A DNA stretch of 64,000 nucleotides from CBDCZI01 sp965224495 (GCA_965224495.1 CBDCZI010000025.1:186001-250000); one strand, 5' to 3'. Shown: positions 43,446 through 52,575, counted from the stretch's first letter. Program-made: numbers and translations. The notes: generated by a model from the sequence alone, not told the origin.

Positions 43446-45065
43446 ATGTTAACTGTATCGAATATATCCCTGAAATTTGGGAAAAGAACTTTGTTTGAAG
43501 ACGTAAATGTAAAGTTTACAACTGGAAACTGTTATGGTATCATTGGTGCCAATGGGGCTGGGAAATCTACTTTTATGAAAATACTTTCTGGAGATGTAGA
43601 TGCTACTTCAGGAGTTATTTCTATGAACCCAGGTGAACGAATGGCGTGTTTAAAACAAGATCACTTTGAGTTTGACGAAGTGACCGTTTTGAATACTGTA
43701 ATTATGGGACACAAGAAATTGTGGAGTATTATGGCAGAAAAAGACGCACTTTACGCTAAACCAGATTTTAATGATGCCGATGGAGAGCGTGTTTCTATTC
43801 TTGAAGGAGAATTTGCTGAAATGGACGGTTGGAATGCCGAAAGTGATGCAGGTGGGCTATTGAGTGGCTTAGGAATTGGTGAAGATTTGCATTACAAATT
43901 GATGAACGAATTGACAGGTTCAGAGAAAGTAAGGATTTTATTAGCTCAAGCTCTTTTCGGAGAACCAGATATTTTATTGTTAGATGAACCTACCAATGAT
44001 TTGGATATAGCGACAATTACTTGGTTAGAGGATTTTATAATGAATCTAAAAACTTTGGTTATTGTGATTTCTCACGATAGACACTTTTTGGATACCGTTT
44101 GTACACATATTGCAGATATTGATTACAATAAAATGCAATTATACACAGGTAACTACACATTCTGGTATATGTCAAGTCAATTAGCGGCGAAGCAATTGTC
44201 AGACAAGAACAAGAAAATGGAAGATAAACGTAAGGAATTACAATCTTTTGTTGAGCGATTTAGTGCCAATGTGGCCAAGTCTAAGCAAGCAACGTCAAGA
44301 AAAAAGATGTTGGATAAATTGAACTTAGACGATATCAAACCATCGAGTAGAAAATACCCTGGTATTGTATTCTCTCAAGAAAGAGAAGCAGGGAATGAAA
44401 TCTTGTCTATTGAAGGGTTGTCAGCATCGAAAGAAGGAGAACCTTTATTTGGCAATGTTGATTTACATTTAGATAAAGGAGATAAAATTGCTATTGTTTC
44501 AAAAAACAGTTTAGCAATCACGACTTTCTTCCAAACATTGATGGATGAAAAGAAAGCTGATGCTGGTCAATTCAAATGGGGAGTGACTACCAAACAAGGT
44601 TATTTACCAAACGAAAACCACGAGTTTTTTACAGGAGAATCTAATTTAATAGATTGGTTGTGGAGATACACCAACGACCCAGAGGCAGACGAAACATTTA
44701 TTCGTGGGTTCTTAGGACGTATGTTGTTTACAGGAGAGGAAACATTGAAGCAGGTAAGCGTACTTTCGGGAGGAGAAAAAGTACGTTGTATGTTGTCACG
44801 TATTATGTTGCAAACACCAAATGTATTGGTGTTAGACGAACCGACCAATCACTTAGATTTGGAGTCAATTACGGCGTTAAACAATGCATTGATTGATTAC
44901 CCAGGAACGATTTTATTCTCTTCTCATGATCACGAGTTTGTGCAAACAGTAGCGAATCGTATCATTGAGATTACACCAAATGGTATCATTGATAGACAAA
45001 TGCCTTACGATGATTTCTTGGCATCAAAAGAAATAGCAGAAATTAGAGAAACACTTTACAAATAA
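43446..45065 (+). CDS. ABC-F family ATP-binding protein (YbiT-like)
   Basis: Two ATP-binding cassettes in tandem without membrane helices, as in translation factors of the EttA/Uup/YbiT group that act on the ribosome. Cassette 1: Walker A GANGAGKST (34-42), Walker B LLLDEPTNDLD, but a signature altered to LTGSEKVR. Linker with KQATSRKKMLDKL. Cassette 2: Walker A degenerate (VSKNSLAITTF instead of GxxGxGKST), signature LSGGEKVR and Walker B LVLDEPTNHLD intact. 539 aa. Only one composite ATP site (Walker A1 with signature 2) looks complete. Confidence 0.9.
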   Translation: MLTVSNISLKFGKRTLFEDVNVKFTTGNCYGIIGANGAGKSTFMKILSGDVDATSGVISMNPGERMACLKQDHFEFDEVTVLNTVIMGHKKLWSIMAEKDALYAKPDFNDADGERVSILEGEFAEMDGWNAESDAGGLLSGLGIGEDLHYKLMNELTGSEKVRILLAQALFGEPDILLLDEPTNDLDIATITWLEDFIMNLKTLVIVISHDRHFLDTVCTHIADIDYNKMQLYTGNYTFWYMSSQLAAKQLSDKNKKMEDKRKELQSFVERFSANVAKSKQATSRKKMLDKLNLDDIKPSSRKYPGIVFSQEREAGNEILSIEGLSASKEGEPLFGNVDLHLDKGDKIAIVSKNSLAITTFFQTLMDEKKADAGQFKWGVTTKQGYLPNENHEFFTGESNLIDWLWRYTNDPEADETFIRGFLGRMLFTGEETLKQVSVLSGGEKVRCMLSRIMLQTPNVLVLDEPTNHLDLESITALNNALIDYPGTILFSSHDHEFVQTVANRIIEITPNGIIDRQMPYDDFLASKEIAEIRETLYK

Positions 45066-45071
45066 AATAAT

Positions 45072-45785
45072 ATGAAATATTTAGTATTAACTGCAATCGT
45101 AGTTTCGACTTTGTTTACGGGATGTGAGCAAGCGAAAAAAGCAACAGAAATCTCGGCTGAAGATGTTGTAATGAAGAGTTACAACGACTCGATTAGTTAC
45201 TCTATCGGAGCAAATTATGCTAAAGGATTAGCAGAGAACTTTAAAGACGAGTTAGCAAATGGTTCTATTAATAGAGAATTGATTGTTAGTGGTTTAAATC
45301 AATTCTTGAATGAGAATGAAAATATTCTTTCTGATGAGGAACAACAAGCCTTGTTCAAAAAGTTTGGTGAAGCGAAGCAAAAAACTGCTAAAGCGAAAAA
45401 TGAAAAATACTTAGAGGATAACAAAACAAAAGAAGGGTATAAAACAACTGCTTCTGGTCTTCAGTACAAAGTATTAAAAGAAGGAACGGGTGCAACACCT
45501 ATTGCTACTGATTTGGTCAGTGTACATTATACAGGAAAAAATATCGGCGGAAAAGTTTTTGATAGTTCGGTACAAAGAGGAGAGCCTGCTAAATTTCCAG
45601 TAAATGGAGTAATTAAAGGATGGACAGAAGCTTTACAACTAATGAAGGTAGGTTCTAAATACGAATTGACTATTCCTCAAGATTTGGCTTACGGGCCAAG
45701 AGGAAATCAAGGGATTGCACCATTTAGCACATTGATTTTTGAAGTGGAGTTATTAGAAATTGTTCCTGCACCAGTGAAAAAATAG
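45072..45785 (+). CDS. FKBP-type peptidyl-prolyl isomerase, lipoprotein
   Basis: Signal peptide with lipobox LFTGC (Cys18), an N-terminal dimerisation part (about 30-115, SYSIGANYAKGLAENFK) like FkpA/Mip, then the FKBP domain (about 130-232): VSVHYTGKNIGGKVFDSS, GVIKGWTEAL, LTIPQDLAYGPRG and STLIFEVELL. Expected to fold envelope proteins in the periplasm. 237 aa. Starts 6 bases after the ABC-F gene. Confidence 0.93.
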   Translation: MKYLVLTAIVVSTLFTGCEQAKKATEISAEDVVMKSYNDSISYSIGANYAKGLAENFKDELANGSINRELIVSGLNQFLNENENILSDEEQQALFKKFGEAKQKTAKAKNEKYLEDNKTKEGYKTTASGLQYKVLKEGTGATPIATDLVSVHYTGKNIGGKVFDSSVQRGEPAKFPVNGVIKGWTEALQLMKVGSKYELTIPQDLAYGPRGNQGIAPFSTLIFEVELLEIVPAPVKK

Positions 45786-45808
45786 TTCTGACTATTCTTC
45801 AGAAAAGT

Positions 45809-45845
45809 AAAAAGGTCATTTTGAATAAATCAAAATGACCTTTTT
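45809..45845. terminator. Bidirectional terminator
   Basis: AAAAAGGTCATTTTGA (45809-45824) pairs perfectly with TCAAAATGACCTTTTT (45830-45845), between the convergent FKBP and FemAB-like genes. Confidence 0.9.
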
Positions 45846-45849
45846 TGTT

Positions 45850-46809
45850 TTAAAGTATTTGTTGAAGTAGAGAGCTGTTTTTTGTATCTATTTCGTAATG
45901 GTTGTGGCAATAAGTCCTTGCTCCAAAGGCTTCTTTCCAAAAAGTTAAGCCCCAATTAATGCCTTGGTCTTGATTGACAATACCAAAATCAAAAACAGGC
46001 TTCTCAATATACACTTCTTCTATAAGGTGATTAAATAAAAAATCTAAAGCACCTGTTTCTTTTCCTTCTTTGTTGGCGGAGATGTATTGTGAATGCGCAA
46101 CGTTGTTTGTGATGTACATAACTGTGCCTGCTATAAGCGCGTCTTTTTTGTAAACCAAATGAAGCTGGATGTTTTCAGGAAAACGACGCTGTAATCGTTC
46201 TATTTCTGTTAATGAATGCACAGGAGTTAAGCCATGTACCTCTTTAAGATTTGGAATGAGTATGTCGTTCCAAAATGAGTTGAAATCAGTAGATGCTTTG
46301 ATCGTTAAGCCTTGCTGTTGTGCATATTTTATTTTTCTTTTTTTATTGGTATTGTTACCGATTTTGTCTGCTTGGTTGATTGCCAACGTACTGTCGCACC
46401 TTGTTTTTTTTGCTTGAAGTAAATGCAAGAGGTAATCAGTCTCTTCTGTGGGTTGTGAACTGTAAAAAGTAGGAAATGCTTTTAGTTGGAGTGTTTCTAT
46501 TCTTTGTGTGTTTAAGAAATCAAGTAGGGCTATATATATTGCAGTTGTTTCTTGTAATGTTGTTTTTGGTAAGGTAATTACTCCTCCGTAGGATAGACCT
46601 TGGTGTGAGTAAATGGTGTTTTCTATTTTGTTTGCCGGTAAGAGTGCAATGATTTTGTCTTTGTTGTAAATAACTAAAGAGAAATCTTCAAAACGAGAGG
46701 AATGGTAATCCATATAATCTCTGTTGAATAAAAATGTTGCGTTTTTTGCTCGTTGAATAAACTTATCCCATTGGTCTTTGAGTGAAGAGGAATACCGTTG
46801 AACTCGCAT
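45850..46809 (-). CDS. FemAB/GNAT-like acyltransferase
   Basis: A 319-aa protein with the doubled GNAT-like fold of peptidoglycan-peptide ligases and sugar N-acyltransferases: an N-terminal lobe (YSSSLKDQWDKFIQRAKNATFLF) and a C-terminal lobe with LVYKKDALIAGTVMYI, AHSQYISANKEG, ALDFLFNHLIEE and FDFGIVNQDQGINWGLTFWKE. No signal peptide. It follows a WxcM-like cupin with 9 bases between them, so the pair probably acts on a nucleotide-activated deoxy sugar of a surface glycan. Acceptor unknown. Confidence 0.78.
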   Translation of the reverse strand: MRVQRYSSSLKDQWDKFIQRAKNATFLFNRDYMDYHSSRFEDFSLVIYNKDKIIALLPANKIENTIYSHQGLSYGGVITLPKTTLQETTAIYIALLDFLNTQRIETLQLKAFPTFYSSQPTEETDYLLHLLQAKKTRCDSTLAINQADKIGNNTNKKRKIKYAQQQGLTIKASTDFNSFWNDILIPNLKEVHGLTPVHSLTEIERLQRRFPENIQLHLVYKKDALIAGTVMYITNNVAHSQYISANKEGKETGALDFLFNHLIEEVYIEKPVFDFGIVNQDQGINWGLTFWKEAFGARTYCHNHYEIDTKNSSLLQQIL

Positions 46810-46818
46810 AGAGGGACT

Positions 46819-47220
46819 TTACGAAGTGAATTCTTGGTAGTTTCTAATGTAGTCGTCTTCGTTGTATTTCTCTGAAGCAAGTACGAGCTGAATAGCCTCT
46901 TTTGAGTATTCTATAGTTAACCAAATGTTTGGTGGTAAATAGATGCCTTCGTTTGGGCTATTGAGAGTGAAGGTTTCTTTCTTTCCTGCTTGATTGATTG
47001 TTGTTATCTTGATAATACCCTGTATGGCTATCAATACTTCTTTGTTCACTAAGTTGGCGTGGTTTCCTCTAACTACTTTTTCTGGTGTTTGATAAGTCCA
47101 AAAAACACGGTTGACTAAAAAAGGTACTTCTTTTTCAAATTGAGCAACGGAAATATACCCTGTTGATTTGTCACCTATTTTATTAAAATTGATGAGGTAT
47201 GGTCCTGCTGGTTTAGTCAT
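46819..47220 (-). CDS. WxcM/FdtA-like cupin (sugar 3,4-ketoisomerase family)
   Basis: Cupin of the dTDP-4-keto-6-deoxyglucose 3,4-ketoisomerase family, 133 aa. The family skeleton is clear: VNRVFWTYQTPEKVVRGNHAN (split RVFWTYQTP and VVRGNHAN), EVLIAIQG, GIYLPPNIW, LVLASEKYNEDDYIRNY. The usual catalytic pair in RGxHAH is here His54 and Asn56, and the following Gln is Glu, so activity as an isomerase is doubtful. Partner gene: the FemAB-like transferase just downstream. Confidence 0.82.
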   Translation of the reverse strand: MTKPAGPYLINFNKIGDKSTGYISVAQFEKEVPFLVNRVFWTYQTPEKVVRGNHANLVNKEVLIAIQGIIKITTINQAGKKETFTLNSPNEGIYLPPNIWLTIEYSKEAIQLVLASEKYNEDDYIRNYQEFTS

Positions 47221-47647
47221 TTTTTGTAGGTATTCTTGAATTTATACTCTTCTATTAAGAAGAAACGAGATACGTTGAGGTTTATTGTACTTAAAAGTAC
47301 TAAAGAGGATTGACAAAACCTTTATGTTTGGTTAGAAAATAAAGGTTAGGCTGTTTTTTTTGTGAATAAAGTGTTTTGAAAGCTGAAAAATCAGGTAGGT
47401 GGTGACGGCATAGTGATAGAAGTGGAAATCCTTTTAAGGAAAAAACGGTGACAGAAGTTGTGGAAAGTACTGTTTTTGTATTTGGTGCTGTTGTGCGTAA
47501 AAGTGCTGTTGCATACTCCTTAAAAGATTGAGAACGAATAGCACGGCAATGCCCCAAATTATTTTTGCTATTTTACACGTGTTTTTGACGACATAAGGAA
47601 AGAATACTAACTTATTTTTTATTTTTGTATAAATAATAAGCAACCTT
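47221..47647. other. 427-base non-coding gap between the cupin gene and pdxA
   Basis: No credible gene on either strand. It contains a short palindrome GTACTTAAAAGTAC (47287-47300) about 65 bases before the cupin gene, and a TAnnTTTG box before pdxA. The two divergent promoters must be here. Confidence 0.6.
47620..47627 (+). promoter_or_regulatory. -7 box candidate for pdxA
   Basis: TATTTTTG fits TAnnTTTG in full, 20 bases before the pdxA ATG. A TTG at 47585-47587 is too far (about 32 bases) to be a normal -33 element. Confidence 0.4.
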
Positions 47648-48676
47648 ATGAGCAAACATACACATAAACCGATTATCGCATTCACAGTTGGAGATATCAA
47701 TGGCGTGGGACCTGAGTTGATAATAAAGACATTTTCTAATCGAAAATTGTTGGATATGTGCACGCCTGTAATTTATGGGTCAGGAAAATTGTTTGCTTAT
47801 TACCGCAAAGCTTTACATACGAGTGATTTTAATTACAAGCAAATTAGAAACCTTGATGAGGTGGACGCCAAGCGTGTTAATCTACTGTCTTGTTGGGAAG
47901 AAGAATTGGCAGTTTTGCCAGGTCAATCTACTGCTGAGGGTGGTAAAGCATCTTTTTTATCATTGAAAAAAGCGACAAAAGATTGGGTTGACGGACGAGT
48001 AGACGCGTTGGTGACTGCTCCTATCAATAAGAGTAATATTCAAAATGATGAGTTTAAGTTTGCTGGACATACGGAATATTTGACCAAAGAAGCGGGTGAA
48101 AAAGATAGTTTGATGTTGATGACAAGTCCTCAATTAAAAATGGGAATTGTGACTGCACATATCCCGTTGAGTCAAGTGGCTCAGTCGCTAACCAAAGAGG
48201 CGATTGTTAAAAAAGCGATGATTTTACATAAAACGTTAATGGCTGATTTTGGTGTGAGAAAACCGAAAATAGCAATTCTAGGTTTGAATCCACATGCGGG
48301 GGATAACGGATTGTTAGGAAAAGAAGAAGAAAAAATAATTTTGCCTGCAATTGAAGAATTAAAAAGAAAAAATATTTTAGCTTTTGGTCCTTTTTCGGCG
48401 GATGGCTTTTTCGGAAATGCACAATATTTGGGGTACGATGGTGTGTTGGGAATGTATCATGACCAAGGGTTGATTCCTTTCAAAACTATCGCTTTTGAGG
48501 ACGGAGTGAACTATACGGCAGGATTAAAGTTGATTCGGACATCTCCCGATCATGGGACTGCGTATGAAATAGCGGGGAAGGGAACGGTGAATGTACAATC
48601 GTTTTTACAGGCTATTTATACAGTTATTGATATCGTGAAAAACAGAAAAGAAGCGTTGTTATCCACACACTCTTAA
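47648..48676 (+). CDS. pdxA: 4-hydroxythreonine-4-phosphate dehydrogenase
   Basis: Oxidises 4-phosphohydroxythreonine in the DXP-dependent pyridoxal phosphate pathway. GDINGVGPE (15-23), TAPINKSNI, FAGHTEYL with a metal-binding His, GLNPHAGDNG and GMYHDQGLIPFK are all present. 342 aa is normal. In Flavobacteria it commonly precedes the DUF177-rpmF genes, as here. Confidence 0.95.
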   Translation: MSKHTHKPIIAFTVGDINGVGPELIIKTFSNRKLLDMCTPVIYGSGKLFAYYRKALHTSDFNYKQIRNLDEVDAKRVNLLSCWEEELAVLPGQSTAEGGKASFLSLKKATKDWVDGRVDALVTAPINKSNIQNDEFKFAGHTEYLTKEAGEKDSLMLMTSPQLKMGIVTAHIPLSQVAQSLTKEAIVKKAMILHKTLMADFGVRKPKIAILGLNPHAGDNGLLGKEEEKIILPAIEELKRKNILAFGPFSADGFFGNAQYLGYDGVLGMYHDQGLIPFKTIAFEDGVNYTAGLKLIRTSPDHGTAYEIAGKGTVNVQSFLQAIYTVIDIVKNRKEALLSTHS

Positions 48677-48707
48677 AGAAATGTTTTTCTGTTCGATAAA
48701 AAAGAGT

Positions 48708-48715
48708 TAAATTTG
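48708..48715 (+). promoter_or_regulatory. -7 box candidate for the DUF177-rpmF-plsX-fabH run
   Basis: TAAATTTG followed by C fits TAnnTTTGC in full. It ends only 10 bases before the DUF177 ATG, so the transcript would start almost at the start codon (very short leader). No TTG at -33. Confidence 0.5.
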
Positions 48716-48725
48716 CCGACTTCTT

Positions 48726-49295
48726 ATGAAGAATAATAAAAATTCAACAGAGTATATTATCCCGATATTCAGTCTTTCTAATAAAAAGCATGAGTATAGT
48801 TTTGGTGTGCAAGATGAGTTTTTTGATGCTTTTGAAGGCTCAATAGTAAAAAAAGGAAAATTTGAGGTGGTAGTTACCCTTGATAGAAGCGAACTGATGA
48901 TTGTTGCGCAGATGTCAATAAAAGGAGTAGCTCACTTGATTTGTGATAGAAGTCTCGCAGAATTTGACTTTCCTATTGATGTGCAAGAGCGGATTATTTA
49001 TAAGTATGAAAATAGTTATGAAGAGATAGATGACACGCTTATTCATATCCCTTACGGGGCAGAAAAGCTGGATTTGTCTCCTAATATATATGATCTGATA
49101 AACGTTCAGATTCCGATGAAGAAATTGCATCCTCGTTTTGTAGAAGAGTTGTCTGAGTTAGACGAGTTTCTGGAAGAAGAGGAGGATATTTTGGTTTATT
49201 CTTCTAAAGCAAATGAAGAGGAAGAAAAGACAAAAAAGGGAGAAGAAGGGGATGTAGATCCAAGATGGAATAAATTAAAAGATTTAAACAAGTAA
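48726..49295 (+). CDS. DUF177 (YceD-like) protein
   Basis: A cytoplasmic protein of the YceD/DUF177 family, which is found beside rpmF in most bacteria and is tied to 23S rRNA/ribosome maturation in plants and bacteria. The core CDRSLAEFDFPIDVQERIIYK (split CDRSLAEFDFPID) and DLSPNIYDLINVQIPMK are recognisable, followed by an acidic and Lys-rich tail ending VDPRWNKLKDLNK, the usual closing motif. 189 aa. 11 bases before rpmF. Confidence 0.88.
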   Translation: MKNNKNSTEYIIPIFSLSNKKHEYSFGVQDEFFDAFEGSIVKKGKFEVVVTLDRSELMIVAQMSIKGVAHLICDRSLAEFDFPIDVQERIIYKYENSYEEIDDTLIHIPYGAEKLDLSPNIYDLINVQIPMKKLHPRFVEELSELDEFLEEEEDILVYSSKANEEEEKTKKGEEGDVDPRWNKLKDLNK

Positions 49296-49306
49296 ATTAA
49301 ATAGCG

Positions 49307-49498
49307 ATGGCGCATCCTAAACGTAAAATTTCGAGAACAAGAAGAGACAAGAGAAGAACACACTATAAGGCTACGCCTTCTACAGTGGCAACTTGTCCAA
49401 CAACAGGTGAACCACATCTTTACCACAGAGCTCACTGGTACGAAGGTAAATTGTACTATAAAGGTCAAGTGGTAATGGAAAAAGAGGTTTTAGCCTAA
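49307..49498 (+). CDS. rpmF: 50S ribosomal protein bL32
   Basis: Small ribosomal protein, 63 aa: AHPKRKISRTRRDKRR at the N-terminus, then CPTTGEPHLYHRAHW. Only one Cys remains of the usual zinc ribbon, so it is the zinc-free form. It lies between DUF177 and plsX, the standard order linking ribosome and lipid synthesis genes. Confidence 0.97.
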   Translation: MAHPKRKISRTRRDKRRTHYKATPSTVATCPTTGEPHLYHRAHWYEGKLYYKGQVVMEKEVLA

Positions 49499-49508
49499 CT
49501 AATACATT

Positions 49509-50450
49509 ATGAATATTGCTTTAGATGCAATGGGCGGGGACTATGCTCCCCGTTCTATTATAGAAGGTGCTCTTTTGGCTAAAAAAGACATTCTTCCTGA
49601 GGGTGCTGTGATTACCTTAATTGGTAAAGAAGACATTATTAAGGCAGAGTTGAAAGCTTTGGGTGCTCCTGAGGATAGTTTTACTATTGTCAATGCTGAT
49701 GAGGTTATTGGCATGGGGGAACATCCTGCTAAGGCAATAATGCAAAAGCAGAACGCTAGTATTCCTATTGGTTTTGGTATGTTGAAAAAAAACATGGTTG
49801 ACGTGTTTTGTTCGGCAGGAAATACTGGAGCGATGCTTGTGGGTGCTATGTTTTCAGTTAAGGCAATAGAGGGTGTTATTCGTCCTGGTATTGCTGGCTT
49901 CTTTCCTAAACTAAATGGTCGTTATGGTATTGTGCTCGATGTAGGCGCTAATGCTGACTGTAAACCCGATGTGCTTGGTCAGTTTGCTGACATAGGCTCT
50001 ATCTATTATGAACATTTCTTTGGTGTTGAAAAACCTAAAGTTGGTTTGTTGAATATGGGTGAAGAAGAAGGAAAAGGAACGCTTCTTACTAAAGAGGTTT
50101 ACCAATTAATGAAAATGAATGAAAACATCAATTTCGTTGGGAATGTTGAGGGAACTCATCTTTTTGACGATACTTGTGATGTACTTATTTGTGATGGATT
50201 TACTGGTAATGCACTCTTGAAAATGGGAGAATCATTTTATGGAATTCTGAAAGAACGAAAGTTTGTTGATGATTTCATAAATATGTTTAATTATGAAGGA
50301 GAAGGTGGAAGCCCAATTCTTGGAGTAAATGGTAACGTGATTATAGGTCACGGAGTATCTACTCCTATAGCTATCAGAAACATGATGAGTTTGGCTGTTC
50401 GTACAGTTGAAACAGATGTTTGTGCTAAGATTAAAGACTTTTATAAATAA
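49509..50450 (+). CDS. plsX: Phosphate acyltransferase PlsX
   Basis: Makes acyl-phosphate from acyl-ACP, the first step of phospholipid synthesis. ALDAMGGDYAPRSIIEGAL (4-22, start AMGGD) and VFCSAGNTGAML, LDVGANADCKP, CDGFTGNALLK are the family motifs. 313 aa. Directly before fabH (6-base gap). Confidence 0.96.
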   Translation: MNIALDAMGGDYAPRSIIEGALLAKKDILPEGAVITLIGKEDIIKAELKALGAPEDSFTIVNADEVIGMGEHPAKAIMQKQNASIPIGFGMLKKNMVDVFCSAGNTGAMLVGAMFSVKAIEGVIRPGIAGFFPKLNGRYGIVLDVGANADCKPDVLGQFADIGSIYYEHFFGVEKPKVGLLNMGEEEGKGTLLTKEVYQLMKMNENINFVGNVEGTHLFDDTCDVLICDGFTGNALLKMGESFYGILKERKFVDDFINMFNYEGEGGSPILGVNGNVIIGHGVSTPIAIRNMMSLAVRTVETDVCAKIKDFYK

Positions 50451-50456
50451 AGTATA

Positions 50457-51455
50457 ATGACAAAAATTCGAGCAGCTATAACAGGCGTAGGAGGTTATGT
50501 ACCAGAATACGTGTTAACGAATCAAGAACTCGAGAAAATCGTTGATACCAATGACGAATGGATAACATCTCGTACGGGTATCAAAGAAAGAAGAATATTA
50601 AAAGGTGAAGGATTAGGTACATCTCACATGGCTGAAAAAGCGGTGTTAGAATTATTATCTAAGACAAACACAAATCCGGAAGACATCGACCTTATTTTAG
50701 TGGCGACTGTAACACCGGATTTTGTTTTTCCAGCAACGGCTAATATTTTGGCTGATATGGTCGGAGCCAAAAATGCTTTTGGTTACGATATCAGTGCTGC
50801 TTGTTCAGGTTTTCTTTATGCATTATCTACCGGTGCTCAATTTGTTGAGACAGGTAAATATAAAAAAGTGATTGTTGTAGGAGCAGATAAAATGTCTGCA
50901 ATTACTAATTACGAAGACAGAGCAACTTGTATTATCTTTGGAGATGGTGCAGGAGCTGTTTTGTTAGAACCAACTGAAGAGGAAACAGGAGTTATGGACT
51001 CTATCCTTAAAAGTGATGGGTCTGGCTTACCTTACCTTCACATGAAGGCAGGAGGTAGTAGAAGACCAGCAAGTTATGACTCTATTGACAACAAAGAACA
51101 TTATTTATACCAAGAAGGCTCACCTGTATTTAAGTTTGCAGTGACTAACATGGCTGATGTTTCTGCGGAAATCATAGAGAAGAATAACTTGACAGGAGAT
51201 GATATTGATTATTTAGTTCCGCACCAAGCGAACAAAAGAATCATTGACGCTACTGCTCGTAGATCAGGGATTAGCGAAGACAAGGTATTAATCAATATTC
51301 AAAAATTTGGTAATACAACAGCCGGAACTATTCCTTTGTGTCTTTGGGATTTTGAAAAGAAATTTAAAAAAGGAGATAACCTTATTTTAGCTGCCTTTGG
51401 TGGTGGATTTACTTGGGGATCGATTTATTTGAAATGGGCATACGACCCTAAATAA
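50457..51455 (+). CDS. fabH: 3-oxoacyl-ACP synthase III
   Basis: Starts fatty-acid chains by condensing acyl-CoA with malonyl-ACP. The catalytic triad is Cys116 (SAACSGF), His256 (VPHQANKRI) and Asn286 (FGNTTAGTIP). 332 aa, complete. Part of the DUF177-rpmF-plsX-fabH-efp-accBC run. Confidence 0.96.
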   Translation: MTKIRAAITGVGGYVPEYVLTNQELEKIVDTNDEWITSRTGIKERRILKGEGLGTSHMAEKAVLELLSKTNTNPEDIDLILVATVTPDFVFPATANILADMVGAKNAFGYDISAACSGFLYALSTGAQFVETGKYKKVIVVGADKMSAITNYEDRATCIIFGDGAGAVLLEPTEEETGVMDSILKSDGSGLPYLHMKAGGSRRPASYDSIDNKEHYLYQEGSPVFKFAVTNMADVSAEIIEKNNLTGDDIDYLVPHQANKRIIDATARRSGISEDKVLINIQKFGNTTAGTIPLCLWDFEKKFKKGDNLILAAFGGGFTWGSIYLKWAYDPK

Positions 51456-51462
51456 AAATATT

Positions 51463-52029
51463 ATGGCTAGTACTTCAGATTTTAAGAGAGGGCTTTGTTT
51501 AGAAATGAACCATGATTTGTTGACAATCGTAGAATTTCAACATGTAAAACCAGGTAAAGGACCTGCTTTTGTTCGTACAAAGCTAAAAAGTGTAAATACT
51601 GGGAAAGTAATTGACCATACATTTACGGCAGGAGTAAAAGTACAAACTGCCAGAATTGAAACGCACGAATACCAGTTTCTTTATAAAGATGACTTAGGTT
51701 ATCATTTTATGAACAATGAAACTTATGAGCAAACGTTTTTGGAAGAAAGTAAGATTAACACACCAAAGCTATTGAAAGATGGTCAAAATGTAAATATCAT
51801 ATTTCATGCAGAAAAAGAGACTGTTCTTTACTGTGAACTTCCTTCTTTCGTAGAGTTAAAAGTAACTTATACAGAACCAGGATTGAAAGGTGATACAGCG
51901 ACTAATGCAACAAAACCTGCTACATTAGAAACAGGAGCAATTATTCAAGTGCCTTTGTTTATTAATGAAGAAGAATTAATTAAAGTTGATACACGTACGG
52001 GAGGAAGTTATTCTGAACGAGTGCGATAA
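51463..52029 (+). CDS. efp: Elongation factor P
   Basis: Relieves ribosome stalling at proline stretches. KOW-like N-terminal domain with the tip loop KPGKGPAF; the Lys at position 32 is the residue modified in many bacteria. No EpmA or DHS-like modifying enzyme is in the window. The C-terminal OB folds close with VDTRTGGSYSERV. 188 aa. Confidence 0.95.
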   Translation: MASTSDFKRGLCLEMNHDLLTIVEFQHVKPGKGPAFVRTKLKSVNTGKVIDHTFTAGVKVQTARIETHEYQFLYKDDLGYHFMNNETYEQTFLEESKINTPKLLKDGQNVNIIFHAEKETVLYCELPSFVELKVTYTEPGLKGDTATNATKPATLETGAIIQVPLFINEEELIKVDTRTGGSYSERVR

Positions 52030-52048
52030 ATTTTTAAAATAATTTGAT

Positions 52049-52549
52049 ATGAAAGTAAAAGAAATTATAGAATTAGTTGATTTCATCTCTAAAAAGAGAT
52101 TGGAAGAGGTGAAGATTGAAACGGAAGAGATTAAATTGTCTATCAAAAAATCTGCTGCGTCAAATAAAATTGTTGAAACAGTTGTTCATGCAGCACCTGT
52201 CGCTCAAGCTCCTGTAGCTGTTGCAGCGCCAGTTGGCGTAGCACCTGTTGCCGCACCTGTTGCTGCTGCGAAAGCAGAAACACCAGCGGCTGCTAATGAT
52301 GATGATAAATATATCGCAGTGAAGTCACCTATGATTGGTACTTTCTATCGTTCGGCTAATCCAGAATCACCTTCACTTGTGAATATTGGAGATAAAATCG
52401 AAATAGGAAAAGCTGTTTGTATCATTGAAGCAATGAAATTATTTAACGAAATTGAATCTGAAGTATCAGGGACAATCGTGAAGGTAATGGTTGAAAATGC
52501 TCAACCTGTTGAGTACGATCAAGTATTATTCTTGGTAGATCCTTCATAA
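52049..52549 (+). CDS. accB: Biotin carboxyl carrier protein of acetyl-CoA carboxylase
   Basis: The biotinyl domain occupies about 85-166 with the attachment site EAMKLFNEI, biotin on Lys130. Before it is a flexible Ala/Pro/Val linker (about 47-82). N-terminal helix KEIIELVDFISKKRLEEV. Operonic with accC 26 bases downstream. Confidence 0.95.
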   Translation: MKVKEIIELVDFISKKRLEEVKIETEEIKLSIKKSAASNKIVETVVHAAPVAQAPVAVAAPVGVAPVAAPVAAAKAETPAAANDDDKYIAVKSPMIGTFYRSANPESPSLVNIGDKIEIGKAVCIIEAMKLFNEIESEVSGTIVKVMVENAQPVEYDQVLFLVDPS

Positions 52550-52575
52550 TTTATTGTTGACAAAAACAGATTACA

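Noticed and set aside
47287..47300. Palindrome GTACTTAAAAGTAC as an operator
   Set aside because: Six bases per arm only, no second copy, and no regulator beside it; kept as a note within the intergenic entry.
47300..47763. Two minus-strand open frames in the pdxA upstream gap
   Set aside because: Low-complexity sequence without family features; one of them runs into pdxA on the other strand.
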